Program-made: the position numbers and the translations under genes | Source of the DNA: Cognatundibacterium oligocarboniphilum | GTDB lineage: Bacteria > Pseudomonadota > Gammaproteobacteria > Burkholderiales > Burkholderiaceae_D | Direction of reading: 5' to 3' | DNA: 64,000 bases | Assembly (NCBI RefSeq): GCF_013377855.1 | Contig: NZ_JABXYJ010000006.1 | Coordinates: 102,377-166,376 of the forward strand | Shown here: one piece after another, positions 26,652-35,863 of the stretch | Layout: each line of letters begins with the position of its first letter | How positions within the stretch are numbered: position 1 is the first letter of the stretch | Notes under the pieces: generated by a model | What the model was told of the DNA's origin: nothing | Databases searched by the model: none | The model's input: the letters and a program-made list of their open reading frames with translations, nothing else

Positions 26652-27974
26652 TCAGTGCTGCAGCAAATCATTGACTTCTGTCAGATCGCTGTCTTTCAGC
26701 GTACCGGCGGCAGACTTCAGACGCAAACCATTCATGATGGTGTCGTACCGTGCTTTTGCCAGATTCTGCCGTGTGGTGTACAGCTGCTGCTGCGCATTGA
26801 GCACGTCGATATTGATACGCACACCGACCTGATAACCCAGTTTGTTAGAGTCGAGTGCAGACTGGCTGGAAATTTCAGCCGCCTCATAGGCCTTCACCTG
26901 TGCCAGGCCGCTGGTCACGCCGGTATATGCCTGACGTGCGCCGAGTGCCGCGCTGCGGCGGTTTGCTTCGAGGTCATTGCGCGCCTTGTCATGCAGGGCA
27001 ACCGCTTCCTTCACTTTGCTATCGACCGCAAAACCGGCAAACAGCGGGATGCTCCACTGCACACCGATCGTCGTCGGCTTCACCACTCCGGTTCCGGTAG
27101 CGGAAGCACCACCCAGAGAAGTGCGTCCTGTCGAAGCCACCAGATCCACGGTCGGATAATGGCCTGCGCGGTTTCGCTCGATATCGCGCTTGGCGATTTC
27201 AGCAGCCACATCCGAAGCCACGACATTGAAATTCTGTTTTTCAGCGGAAGCAACCCATTCGTTCACCGATGCCGGCTGCGGCGAACTCAGCTTCACGCCG
27301 GACTTCAAGGTGGCCAGATCACCAGCTTCCTTACCGATAATCTGCTGTAATGCTGAGCGTTTGACCTGCAGATCGCTCTGGGCCGCAAACTCCTGCGCAA
27401 TCGCCAGATCGTAGCGCGACTGGGCTTCGTGCGTATCTGTGATGGTCGAGGTACCGACTTCAAAATTCCGTTTGGCGGATGCCAGCTGTTCAGAAATCGC
27501 CACCTTTTGCGCTTGCAGGGTGGTCAGCGCATCCTGCGCCGCCAGCACATCAAAATACGCCTGACCGACCCGCACGATCAGATCCTGCCGTGCCTGTGCG
27601 AATTGCGCTTCGCTGGCCATGACCGATAATTTTCCCTGTTCATACTGCTGCCAGTTAGCCCAGCGGAATAAAGGCTGGGACAGCGCCAGCGTCCAGGTGT
27701 TATTGGTCCCGGTATAGCTGCGGTCAGCAAACGGCATATCCGGTTGCGAATCAGTCCGGGTGCGGGTATCGCTGCCGCTCAGACCGATAGTCGGCAACAG
27801 ACCGGCACGTCCTTGCACCGATTTTTCCTGACCGGCAGTCAGCGAAGACCGGGCACTCGCGAACTGAGGATCATTCGCCAGCGCATCCTGATAGATCTGG
27901 ACCAAATCTGTCGCACCGGCATTAAGAGAAAAAAACACACCTGCGAGCAGGGTCGCAATATCAGAATTACGCAT
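26652..27974 (-). CDS. tolC: TolC-family outer-membrane efflux channel
   Basis: 440 residues with a short signal sequence (mature part begins near TDLVQIYQDALANDP, about 22) and two repeats of long coiled-coil helices separated by beta-strand pairs, the TolC trimeric channel plan. DLVQIYQDALANDPQF is the standard N-terminal TolC motif. It is last in the minus-strand operon that starts with tetR, 26 bp after the rhodanese gene. It can serve both the RND pump encoded upstream and the MacAB-like pump encoded downstream. Confidence 0.93.
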   Translation of the reverse strand: MRNSDIATLLAGVFFSLNAGATDLVQIYQDALANDPQFASARSSLTAGQEKSVQGRAGLLPTIGLSGSDTRTRTDSQPDMPFADRSYTGTNNTWTLALSQPLFRWANWQQYEQGKLSVMASEAQFAQARQDLIVRVGQAYFDVLAAQDALTTLQAQKVAISEQLASAKRNFEVGTSTITDTHEAQSRYDLAIAQEFAAQSDLQVKRSALQQIIGKEAGDLATLKSGVKLSSPQPASVNEWVASAEKQNFNVVASDVAAEIAKRDIERNRAGHYPTVDLVASTGRTSLGGASATGTGVVKPTTIGVQWSIPLFAGFAVDSKVKEAVALHDKARNDLEANRRSAALGARQAYTGVTSGLAQVKAYEAAEISSQSALDSNKLGYQVGVRINIDVLNAQQQLYTTRQNLAKARYDTIMNGLRLKSAAGTLKDSDLTEVNDLLQH

Positions 27975-28000
27975 GAAACGCTCCGAGTCAAAAAAATCAA

Positions 28001-28324
28001 TTAATAGGTCGGCATCCGCGGATCAACCTGCTGCGACCACGCATGCACTCCGCCTGTCAGGTTAATGACCTGGCCAAATCCCTGACGTTCCAGAAAGCTC
28101 GCCACCTGCATGCTGCGGCCGCCGTGATGACAAATACAGACAATCGTCTCTTCCGGATCAAGCTCACTGACACGCAACGGCACAGTCTGCATCGGTATCA
28201 GTTTTACACCACTGATATGACAGGTTTCGAATTCCCAAGGTTCCCTCACATCGAGTAAAACCGGGGATTTTTTACTGCTGTCAGCCAGCCACTGGGACAG
28301 CTCTGAAGCGGTGATATGTTGCAT
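28001..28324 (-). CDS. Rhodanese-like domain protein
   Basis: Single rhodanese domain of 107 residues. LLDVREPWEFETCHISG is the conserved N-terminal part and CHHGGRSMQVA holds the active-site cysteine loop (C-x4-R). A TTG in the same frame lies 15 bp upstream, but ATG 28324 is the natural start. Sulfur transfer is the family activity; the partner is unknown. It sits between a Pcm-like methyltransferase and tolC, an order also seen in other Burkholderiales. Confidence 0.88.
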   Translation of the reverse strand: MQHITASELSQWLADSSKKSPVLLDVREPWEFETCHISGVKLIPMQTVPLRVSELDPEETIVCICHHGGRSMQVASFLERQGFGQVINLTGGVHAWSQQVDPRMPTY

Positions 28325-28348
28325 ATAGTCCCTGCTCAAAAATCGGTA

Positions 28349-28999
28349 TCAGAAATGGAAAGCGGATGAAGCAACCGCACCCGGCGCTGGCGGCACGACG
28401 GTATCAAAAACTTCGCGGCTGTCAAATCCGGCATCGGACTGGCGTGTCACCACCACACCGCGCATGACCGGCAACTGACCGACAATGGCGAGCAGACGAC
28501 CATTGACGTTCAGCTGTTTTTTCAGCTGTTCCGGGATCGATTCCAGTGAGCCGGCCACTACAATCACGTCATAAGAACCGGTGTGCTGACCGGCAATACC
28601 GTCTGCCAACAGAACGTTGACATTACGCACACCGTTGGCCGCCAGATTTTTTTCCGCCAGATCTTTGAGCAACGGGGAAGTTTCCAGCACGGTCACATGA
28701 CGCGTCATATGTGCCAGCAATGCCGCCAGATAACCGGAAGCAGCGCCGATCAACAGCACCGATTCCTGCTTCTTCAATCCCAGTTCCTGCACAATGCGCG
28801 CTTCCAGTTTCGGGCTCATGGCCTTGGCACCACCCGGCAACGGTAACTCTGTGTCGAAGAAAGCCAGTGATTTCTGGTCTTCCGGGAAATAATTTTCGCG
28901 TTTCACAACGATCAACATATCCAGAATGTCTTTATCCAACACATTCCAAGGGCGGATCTGCTGTTCGATCATATTGAAACGGGCTTTTTCGATATTCAT
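28349..28999 (-). CDS. pcm: Protein-L-isoaspartate O-methyltransferase-like protein
   Basis: 216 residues of the PCMT fold. The N-terminus NMIEQQIRPWNVLD is the betaproteobacterial form of the RMVEQQI motif. SAM-binding motif I reads VLLIGAASGYLAALLA, where canonical enzymes have VLEIGTGSGYQAAVLA: the acidic residue and the GTG are altered, though the closing SGY is kept. It may therefore be a divergent paralogue instead of a true isoaspartyl repair enzyme. It lies 42 bp after the RND permease gene and 24 bp before the rhodanese gene, in the same operon. Confidence 0.8.
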   Translation of the reverse strand: MNIEKARFNMIEQQIRPWNVLDKDILDMLIVVKRENYFPEDQKSLAFFDTELPLPGGAKAMSPKLEARIVQELGLKKQESVLLIGAASGYLAALLAHMTRHVTVLETSPLLKDLAEKNLAANGVRNVNVLLADGIAGQHTGSYDVIVVAGSLESIPEQLKKQLNVNGRLLAIVGQLPVMRGVVVTRQSDAGFDSREVFDTVVPPAPGAVASSAFHF

Positions 29000-29041
29000 T
29001 TGTACACTCGGCTGCGTAAATTAAGGGAAACCAGCATTTTA

Positions 29042-32000
29042 TCAAACGGGATGGCCGGATTGCGGTTTTGATTGTGGTTCTGATTGAGAATCGGACGCAT
29101 CTGCACCACGCCATTTATTGCTGAACCAGGTCCCAAGATCGTCCAGATAGGTATACATCACCGGCACCACCACCAGCGTCAACAAGGAAGAAGTGATGAT
29201 GCCGCCGATCACGGCCTGCCCCATCGGGGCCCGCTGCTCCGAGCCTTCTGATAATGCAAACGCCAGCGGTACCATGCCAAACACCATGGCCAGCGTGGTC
29301 ATCAGGATAGGACGCAGACGAACATGCGCCGCTTCCAGCAATGCGTCTATCCGGGACATGCCTTCTTTTCTGGCCTGATTGGCAAAATCAACCAGCAAAA
29401 TCGCATTTTTGGTCACCAGTCCCATCAGCATGATGAAACCGATAATCGAAAACATATTCAGCGTGGAACGGAAAAACATCAGCGCCAGGAAAACACCGAT
29501 CAGCGTCATCGGCAATGCCGACATAATCGCCACCGGCTGCAGGAAACTGGCAAACTGCGACGCCAGAATCATGTAGATGAAAATGATCGCCAGCGCCAGC
29601 GCCGACAAGGCATAACCGAATGACTCTGCCATATTTTTGCTGGCGCCCCCCATTTTGTAGCGGTAGCCGGGCTGCCATTCCATGGCATCCAGCGCCTTTT
29701 TCACATCTGCACTCACGGCGCCAGCTGAACGTCCGACCACATTGGCGGACAATTCCACTTCACGGTTCAGATCGCGCCGGTTAATCTGGTTGGCGCCGGT
29801 GGACGGTTTGATATCGGCGATCTGGCGCAACGGAACCATTTTCGGCGAGCCATCGGCATTGAGCTGCGAACTGGCCAGCATCAGGCGCGACAGATCATCC
29901 GGATTATTGCGGTCATCCGGCGACAAACGCACTGACACATCATAATTTTCATCATCCGGCGCACGCCAGGTAGACGCTGCCTCACCAGCCAGCAAAGGAC
30001 GTAATGCCGCACCGATCTGCGCCACGCCGACACCCAGATCAGCACCGATATCCCTTTTTGGTGTAATCGAAATTGTCGGCTTTTCGGCTTTCAGGCTGGT
30101 ATCGATGTCGACCACGCCAGGAATGGCACGCAATTTTTCCTGCACTTTTTCCGACAGCCGCCCCAGCTCTTTGAGATCCGTCCCCTGCAGACTGAAACGC
30201 AATTGCTTGTTATCGCCGCCCACACCATCGAGCGCGCCGATGTGGGTCACGGTAATACCGGCAATCTGCGCCAGCCGGTTCCGCAGCGGAACCGCCATCT
30301 GAGTCGTGCTGCGCACCCGCGCCTGGCGCGGCACGAGGCGGATGAAGGTCGTCACATAGTTTTTACCCAGTGCAGCGCCGGTATTGACGGTACTGTAGGT
30401 ATCCACCACTTCAGGAAACTCTTTCAGCACGGCCTCGACCTGATGAACTTTGCTTTCCGTCAGTTCCAGCGAAGAGCCGACCGGTGTGTAGAACGTGATT
30501 CCGGTTTCCGAATAGTCGGCCTGCGGTACAAATTCGGTCCCGATCAACCCGGTGCCCGGAATTGCCAGGCCAGCGAAAAAGGTCAGTGCGGCGATCAGCA
30601 ATGTTTTTATCCGGTGTCGTAAAGACCAGCGCAGCATCTGCTGATACGCGGCAGAAAACCATTGCACGCCGCGTTCAAACTGCGCCAGCAAACGGCCAAT
30701 CGTGCGGGCATACCAACCGCTGCGCGCATGTTCGCCGTGGGCATCCGGATCGGGCCAGATGGATGACAGCATCGGGTCCAGAGTGAAGGAAACAAACATG
30801 GAAATCAGCACCGCTGCGGTGACGGTAATACCGAACTGATGGAAAAACCGGCCAATGATCCCGCCCATGAAGCCGACCGGCAGAAACACGGCAACAATCG
30901 AAAAAGTGGTAGCCAGCACGGCCAGCCCGATCTCCGCCGTGCCTTCCAGCGCCGCCGTATGGTGGTCTTTGAAACGGCCGTTAATCCGCATCGAAGCATG
31001 GCGCACGATGTTTTCACGGACCACGATCGCATCGTCGATCAGCAATCCGACGCACAGCGACAACGCCATCAGGGTAATCATATTGATCGTGAATCCGAAC
31101 ATATCCATGAACAGGAAAGTACCGATCAGCGCCACCGGCAGCGTCAGGCCGGTGATGATGGTCGAGCGCCAGGAATTCAGGAACAGGAACACGATCAGCA
31201 CCGTCAGCAACGCACCTTCGATCAGCGTGCGGCGCACGTTTTCGACACCGACCCGGATCTGACGCGAACCATCCTTGATGACCTGCAGTTTCACGCCGGG
31301 GTATTGCGTCTTGAGCTGCGGTTCCAGCGCTTTGAGCGCGGCAATCAGGCCGTCGGCCACTTCGATGGTATTTTGTCCCTGCGCTTTCAGGATATCGAGT
31401 GCAATAGTGCGCTGGCCGTTATACAGCGCCAGACTTTCCTGTTCTTCCTGTCCGTCTGCCACGGTGGCGATCTGCGACAGCAATACCGGCTGGCCGCCGC
31501 GCTTTGCCACGATCAGGCGGGAGAAATCTTCCGGATTTTTAACACGCCCCTGTATCTGCACCACTTTCTCATTATCCAGAGAACGGATGGCGCCGGTCGG
31601 CAATTCCTGATTTTCATTGCGAACCGCCGCGATCACCTGATCGACACCGATGCCGAGGGCTTCCAGTTGATTCGGTTTCAGGTAAATCTTGATCTCGCGC
31701 TTGACGCCGCCCACCAGCGTGACGGAACCAACGCCGCGCACGTTTTCCAGCCGTTTCTTGACCAGTTGATCAGCGATCGTGGTCAGTTCACGGACACTAC
31801 GCTTTCTGACCCGATCGTCGCCTGTGACTGAAACAGAAAAAATCGGTTTATCCGACGGGTCATAACGGGTCACCCGCGGCTCTTTGACCTCTTTGCGAAA
31901 ATTCGTCTTGACCAGCGCCACTTTTTCGCGCACGTCCTGCGCCGCCTGCGCCGGATCGACGTTCAGATCAAATTCCATGATCACCACCGACGATCCTTCA

Positions 32001-32254
32001 TAAGAGCGGGAGGTCAGCGCACTGATGCCGTTGATCGTATTGACCGCTTCCTCTACCTTGCGGGTGATATCGGACTCGATCGTTTCAGGCGCAGCCCCCG
32101 GATAATCCGTCTGGATCACCACCACCGGAAAGGTGATATCGGGAAACTGATCAACCCGCATGCGCTGATACGAAAACAGCCCCAGCACAACAAAGGCCAT
32201 CATCATCATGGTCGCCAGTACCGGATTGCCAATGCTGATGCGCGTGAACCACAT
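29042..32254 (-). CDS. RND-family efflux pump permease (HAE1/AcrB type)
   Basis: Inner-membrane drug/proton antiporter of 1070 residues with the twelve-helix, two-large-loop RND architecture. The N-terminus MWFTRISIGNPVLATMMM, the proton-relay pair in GLLIDDAIVVREN and the lysine in GLVTKNAILLVDF are present, so the proton pathway looks intact. The C-terminus is Ser/Gln/Pro-rich and probably disordered. It starts 2 bp after the adaptor stop and should couple with that adaptor and TolC. Substrates cannot be predicted, though TetR control suggests drug or solvent induction. Confidence 0.94.
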   Translation of the reverse strand: MWFTRISIGNPVLATMMMMAFVVLGLFSYQRMRVDQFPDITFPVVVIQTDYPGAAPETIESDITRKVEEAVNTINGISALTSRSYEGSSVVIMEFDLNVDPAQAAQDVREKVALVKTNFRKEVKEPRVTRYDPSDKPIFSVSVTGDDRVRKRSVRELTTIADQLVKKRLENVRGVGSVTLVGGVKREIKIYLKPNQLEALGIGVDQVIAAVRNENQELPTGAIRSLDNEKVVQIQGRVKNPEDFSRLIVAKRGGQPVLLSQIATVADGQEEQESLALYNGQRTIALDILKAQGQNTIEVADGLIAALKALEPQLKTQYPGVKLQVIKDGSRQIRVGVENVRRTLIEGALLTVLIVFLFLNSWRSTIITGLTLPVALIGTFLFMDMFGFTINMITLMALSLCVGLLIDDAIVVRENIVRHASMRINGRFKDHHTAALEGTAEIGLAVLATTFSIVAVFLPVGFMGGIIGRFFHQFGITVTAAVLISMFVSFTLDPMLSSIWPDPDAHGEHARSGWYARTIGRLLAQFERGVQWFSAAYQQMLRWSLRHRIKTLLIAALTFFAGLAIPGTGLIGTEFVPQADYSETGITFYTPVGSSLELTESKVHQVEAVLKEFPEVVDTYSTVNTGAALGKNYVTTFIRLVPRQARVRSTTQMAVPLRNRLAQIAGITVTHIGALDGVGGDNKQLRFSLQGTDLKELGRLSEKVQEKLRAIPGVVDIDTSLKAEKPTISITPKRDIGADLGVGVAQIGAALRPLLAGEAASTWRAPDDENYDVSVRLSPDDRNNPDDLSRLMLASSQLNADGSPKMVPLRQIADIKPSTGANQINRRDLNREVELSANVVGRSAGAVSADVKKALDAMEWQPGYRYKMGGASKNMAESFGYALSALALAIIFIYMILASQFASFLQPVAIMSALPMTLIGVFLALMFFRSTLNMFSIIGFIMLMGLVTKNAILLVDFANQARKEGMSRIDALLEAAHVRLRPILMTTLAMVFGMVPLAFALSEGSEQRAPMGQAVIGGIITSSLLTLVVVPVMYTYLDDLGTWFSNKWRGADASDSQSEPQSKPQSGHPV

Positions 32255-32256
32255 GA

Positions 32257-33432
32257 TCAGCCTTTCACCGCAGGGGCAGGCAACGGCACCAGCCGGACCG
32301 GTATGCCGGCACGCATGCTGCCCAGATTATTCCTGACGATAGTCATCCCCTGCGTCAGCCCGGCGCTGACTTCGATAACGGCATTACCCTGGCTGTCGCC
32401 CGCCAGACCGGGCGAGATCCATTTCTGCTGCACCGTATTATTGTCGATGGCATAGACAAACGGCTTGCCTGCTTCGTACTGCACGGCTGCCTGGGGAATC
32501 AGCAGCACGCCGGATTTTTTCTCAACGACCAGCTCTGCCTGCGCAAACATCCCGGCACGCAACTGCAGATCCGGATTGACGATCTGCACATACGCCATGA
32601 TGGAGCGCGAACCGGAAACCGTGGCCGGATTAATGCGCACCACTTTGCCTTCCACCGGGCTGGCGATGCCTTCGATCCGCACCTGCACCTGCTGTCCCAC
32701 ACGCAGATGGCTGATTTCCATTGCAGGAACGGCGGCTTCTAATTCCATCGTACGCAAATCCACCACATCCAGCAGGCGATTATCGGCGGAAATTTTTTCG
32801 CCCGGCTGCACACTGCGATTGCTGATCAGACCCGCCATCGGCGCGCGCACCTGGGTATCTGCCAACGCCTTCTGTGCGACAGCCAGCACACCTTTTGCAC
32901 TGTCCACATTCGCTACAGCGATCGCATACTGGTTCACGCCATTGTCGTAAGCATTTTTGGAAATGAAATTCTTGGCCAGTAGCGCCTGATTATTGTCGCG
33001 CGCCTGCCTGGCAATATCGAGCTGCCCCTGCGCTGCCGCCAGTGCGCCCTGCGCCTGCGCCAGACGCGCCTCGTAGTCGGAAGGGTCCATGCGGATCACC
33101 ACCTGCCCCGCCTGCACGCTTTCGCCTTCGCGCACCAGCACGTCACGCACGTCACCGGCAACCCGGGCTTTGATCTGCGCCTGATTAAAAGCACGCAATG
33201 CACCACTCAGGCTCAGTAATCGGGACACATCGCCCTGTTGCACAACAGTCACGTCGGAGGGTAAAAATTCCAGCACCTGCACTGGCTGCGCCGATGTTCT
33301 GGCCGCCGCTTGTACAGCTGACGCCGGAACCGGATCAACCGCATGTTTTCTGGATACAAACGCTGTTATGGCCAGTCCGGCCGCAACGCTTGCCAGTACT
33401 GCGATCAGCCATTTTTTACGGGTAGTCAGCAT
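32257..33432 (-). CDS. RND efflux periplasmic adaptor subunit
   Basis: Membrane-fusion protein of 391 residues: N-terminal anchor (about 8-28, no lipobox cysteine), lipoyl halves (VLVREGESVQAGQVV and ADTQVRAPMAGLI), alpha-hairpin between them, then beta-barrel and membrane-proximal domain. It bridges the RND permease encoded 2 bp downstream and TolC. The 90 bp between tetR and this gene show no terminator, so one transcript is likely. Confidence 0.93.
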   Translation of the reverse strand: MLTTRKKWLIAVLASVAAGLAITAFVSRKHAVDPVPASAVQAAARTSAQPVQVLEFLPSDVTVVQQGDVSRLLSLSGALRAFNQAQIKARVAGDVRDVLVREGESVQAGQVVIRMDPSDYEARLAQAQGALAAAQGQLDIARQARDNNQALLAKNFISKNAYDNGVNQYAIAVANVDSAKGVLAVAQKALADTQVRAPMAGLISNRSVQPGEKISADNRLLDVVDLRTMELEAAVPAMEISHLRVGQQVQVRIEGIASPVEGKVVRINPATVSGSRSIMAYVQIVNPDLQLRAGMFAQAELVVEKKSGVLLIPQAAVQYEAGKPFVYAIDNNTVQQKWISPGLAGDSQGNAVIEVSAGLTQGMTIVRNNLGSMRAGIPVRLVPLPAPAVKG

Positions 33433-33522
33433 AGACGGAATTTCCTGATATTATTTTTTTAACCGATGACACACCAGCCGCAGACTGCCTCCCGGAGTCT
33501 GCTGCAACGGCTGACAAATTCT

Positions 33523-34158
33523 TCAGACACGCCGGATCAGCAATCCATGCAAGGCCATTTCAATGTAATGCTCCAGATAGACATCCAGTTTCTCGGGTGC
33601 GACTTCGCAAACACCGGCAGAGTGCTTCCACATCATCATCATAATCATCGGCGCAATCAGCAGACGGGCGTCAATCTCCAGATCGACATCGCGGATCTCG
33701 CCGCGCGCCATACCCCGCCTCAGCATGGTGGCGACCATGCGCTCACCGCGATTGACCACCTCATCCTGATAAAAACGCGCCAGTTCAGGAAAATTCCCCG
33801 CCTCGCCCATCATCAGCTTTGGGAGGCCGGACAATTTGGTATTACCGACGTTATCCCACCAGCGATGCATCACATGACGGAACAGTTCTTCCGTATGTCC
33901 TTCAAATGTATCAATCACGCCTTCTGCCTCGCCGATCATCGGTACGATACTTTCCCTGACCACGGCCTTGAACAGATCTTCCTTGCTGGAAAAATACAAG
34001 TACAAAGTGCCTTTCGAGACCCCCGCCGCGCGGGCCACATCATCCAGCCGCGTCGCGGCGAAACCGCGTTCAACGAACAGATCAAGGGCAGCGGCAAGCA
34101 GCTCCTGAGGACGCGCTTCTTTGCGGCGCTCCCATTTGGGTTTAAATGGACATGACAT
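33523..34158 (-). CDS. TetR-family repressor of the RND operon
   Basis: 211 residues. The N-terminal HTH is clear (LFVERGFAATRLDDVARAAG then VSKGTLYLYFSSKEDLF, about 27-64), followed by a helical ligand domain. It is the first gene of the tetR-adaptor-permease-pcm-rhodanese-tolC string and a good palindrome lies about 95 bp upstream, so it probably represses its own operon until an efflux substrate binds. The N-terminal leader MSCPFKPKWERRKEARPQ is typical of betaproteobacterial members. Confidence 0.92.
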   Translation of the reverse strand: MSCPFKPKWERRKEARPQELLAAALDLFVERGFAATRLDDVARAAGVSKGTLYLYFSSKEDLFKAVVRESIVPMIGEAEGVIDTFEGHTEELFRHVMHRWWDNVGNTKLSGLPKLMMGEAGNFPELARFYQDEVVNRGERMVATMLRRGMARGEIRDVDLEIDARLLIAPMIMMMMWKHSAGVCEVAPEKLDVYLEHYIEMALHGLLIRRV

Positions 34159-34251
34159 AAAACATTACTCAATCGGCTCAGGTATCATCCTGCCCGCCGG
34201 CTCTGCGCATCAAGGTGGCGCGATCCGGCAAAAAGCAGCGATACAAATAAC

Positions 34252-34269
34252 TTACTCACGAGTCAGTAA
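34252..34269. promoter_or_regulatory. Candidate TetR operator
   Basis: TTACTCACGAGTCAGTAA is an 18-bp near-palindrome with TTACT/AGTAA outer arms and ACTC/GAGT inside. It lies upstream of tetR on the minus strand, where an operator is expected. Apart from this site I see nothing definite in the 395 bp between tetR and the YkgJ gene. Confidence 0.55.
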
Positions 34270-34553
34270 TGTAATCCTCTCCCCTGGCAGCGTCAAGCAA
34301 AGGCTGGATCGCATGATGCCGGATACCCTCTACAATTGCCATCCGTCTGCGACAAAATGCAGGATTCCTGCCGCGAATGCGCAAAATTCATGCGTGAATG
34401 GCAAGAATCTCTCAGCTTCTGCGTCAGACCCCGGTGGCTCCGGCTTGCGCATCCGCTACAATGCCAGGCAATATCTCCGGACAACGGCACTGACGTGGTA
34501 CTGGAAACAGAAACTCACTCAACCGATTCGTACCATCCCGACCTTTTGAAAGC

Positions 34554-34829
34554 ATGAACAACGCCATGGAATGCCGCCCCGGTTGCGGTGCCTGCTGCAT
34601 CGCCCCGTCAATCACCAGCCCGATTCCGGGGATGCCGGAGGGTAAGCCTGCAGGCACCGCCTGCCCGCAACTGATGGGCGATATGCGTTGCGCAATTTTT
34701 CAACAGCCTGACAGACCCGGCTGCTGCTCCGGGCTGCAAGCGTCGCTGGAAATGTGCGGAGCAAGCCGCGAACAGGCACTGCTCTGGTTGCAACGGCTGG
34801 AACTGGCAACGCTTCCGGAAACACAGTGA
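34554..34829 (+). CDS. YkgJ-family cysteine-cluster protein
   Basis: 91-residue protein with the YkgJ/UPF0153 pattern: [20 protein letters not shown], then GTACPQL, RCAIF, and PGCCSGL, giving a conserved set of cysteines thought to bind zinc or an iron-sulfur cluster. Function is not established. ATG 34554 and ATG 34566 are both possible starts. It is convergent with the hypothetical gene at 34945, with a perfect hairpin between them. Confidence 0.82.
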   Translation: MNNAMECRPGCGACCIAPSITSPIPGMPEGKPAGTACPQLMGDMRCAIFQQPDRPGCCSGLQASLEMCGASREQALLWLQRLELATLPETQ

Positions 34830-34872
34830 AGTCGTGCTACCGGCTAAAGGACGCGGGAACAGGTTGTGAGAC

Positions 34873-34908
34873 ACAGCAATACCGATCATCATTGACCGGT
34901 ATTGCTGT
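34873..34908. terminator. Perfect 12-bp hairpin between convergent genes
   Basis: ACAGCAATACCG pairs perfectly with CGGTATTGCTGT across a 12-nt loop. Neither strand has a good T-run after it, so it may act as a bidirectional weak terminator or an mRNA 3'-end stabiliser. Confidence 0.5.
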
Positions 34909-34944
34909 TAAGGCGGAAATAACTGAGGTAACGGCGGTAATTGT

Positions 34945-35397
34945 TTACAGCTTGATGCGCATCGAATCGCCGTTGGTAAAAAACAGTGCGATGCCATCCT
35001 GGTGCGCTCTGGCGCGGACAATCTGCTGATCCAGACTGCTGGCGGAGAGACGCTTGCCATCATGCCGGAAAATGCCGAACCACGATTTGGCAGCTGCACC
35101 GGAACCCGGAGCCGCATTGGCAGTCAGCAGCAGGCAGTCGTGTCCGCCGATCACGGCGCTGGCAGCCAGCATCGCGCCGCGCAAAAACATAGCGGGCAGA
35201 TGGGCGGTAATGATCGCCTGCTCCTGATAATGCACCTGCAGCAGCAGGCTTTTCATGGCTCTGATCGGCACCACCTGAAAATAGTAAGCGCCCATGCTGA
35301 CCGGCTGGTCTACGCTGATGATGGCAGAGGCCAGAAAGTCCGGTGCGCCCTGAACGACGGACAGCGCGGAAGGAATGGAGGTGATGACAGGCGGCAT
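34945..35397 (-). CDS. Hypothetical protein, conserved-looking
   Basis: 150 residues without a signal peptide or transmembrane helix. It begins MPPVITSIPSALSVVQGAPD and ends with FTNGDSMRIKL; the composition is that of a folded, beta-rich cytoplasmic protein. The start is supported by GGGAG 7 bp upstream. I do not recognise the family. A plus-strand open frame overlaps it but has poor composition and no start signal. Downstream is the hairpin shared with the YkgJ gene. Confidence 0.6.
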   Translation of the reverse strand: MPPVITSIPSALSVVQGAPDFLASAIISVDQPVSMGAYYFQVVPIRAMKSLLLQVHYQEQAIITAHLPAMFLRGAMLAASAVIGGHDCLLLTANAAPGSGAAAKSWFGIFRHDGKRLSASSLDQQIVRARAHQDGIALFFTNGDSMRIKL

Positions 35398-35636
35398 GCC
35401 GGTGCTCCCATAAGCAGAAATGCAGCCCTCACGGGCAAACTGACCAGTGAACCGCGCCGGCTGCGCTCTTCAGATCAGCCAACAGCAACAATTCAATATG
35501 GCGAAGCATCTTTTAAATCGACATGTACTACAATTTATCAATAGAAGGTATTAAAAAACGATACCAGCTGTCTTAAAAACCGCAACTCTCGCCAGCGATT
35601 GCCACTATAGGCAAACATACCGTATTCGCGCTTAAC

Positions 35637-35715
35637 ATACTCCCCGCGAGTATTTCAGAAGACCCTTTATTTTCAATGGGGTCCGGCATGTTTTAATGAT
35701 TTATCGGGGGAGTAT
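35637..35715. repeat. Inverted-repeat intergenic element, copy C
   Basis: The dyad ATACT-CCCCGCG-AGTAT (35637-35653) is followed by an inner GACCC/GGGTC pair and closed by GGGGGAGTAT at 35706-35715, the complement of ATACTCCCC. The rest of the 466-bp gap before uppP is AT-rich and shows nothing else I can name. Confidence 0.5.
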
Positions 35716-35863
35716 CCGAAACAAGGGCAAAACACCTGCTGTCATTCCTGTAAATTTCTGTGCCTGCCCTTGCGGCACATGATAAGCTGCGAGCCGCTCC
35801 TGCTTTTTATCAGTTTTTCTTTCCCAACGACCCCGATTTACACTTACCGACCACTGACACATT

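Noticed and set aside
30839-31831. 330-codon plus-strand frame opposite the RND permease
   Set aside because: Mirror frame rich in His/Gln/Arg, antisense to conserved RND sequence.
35002-35544. 180-codon plus-strand frame over the hypothetical gene at 34945-35397
   Set aside because: Arg/His/Gln-rich shadow; the minus-strand frame has a good ribosome site and better composition.
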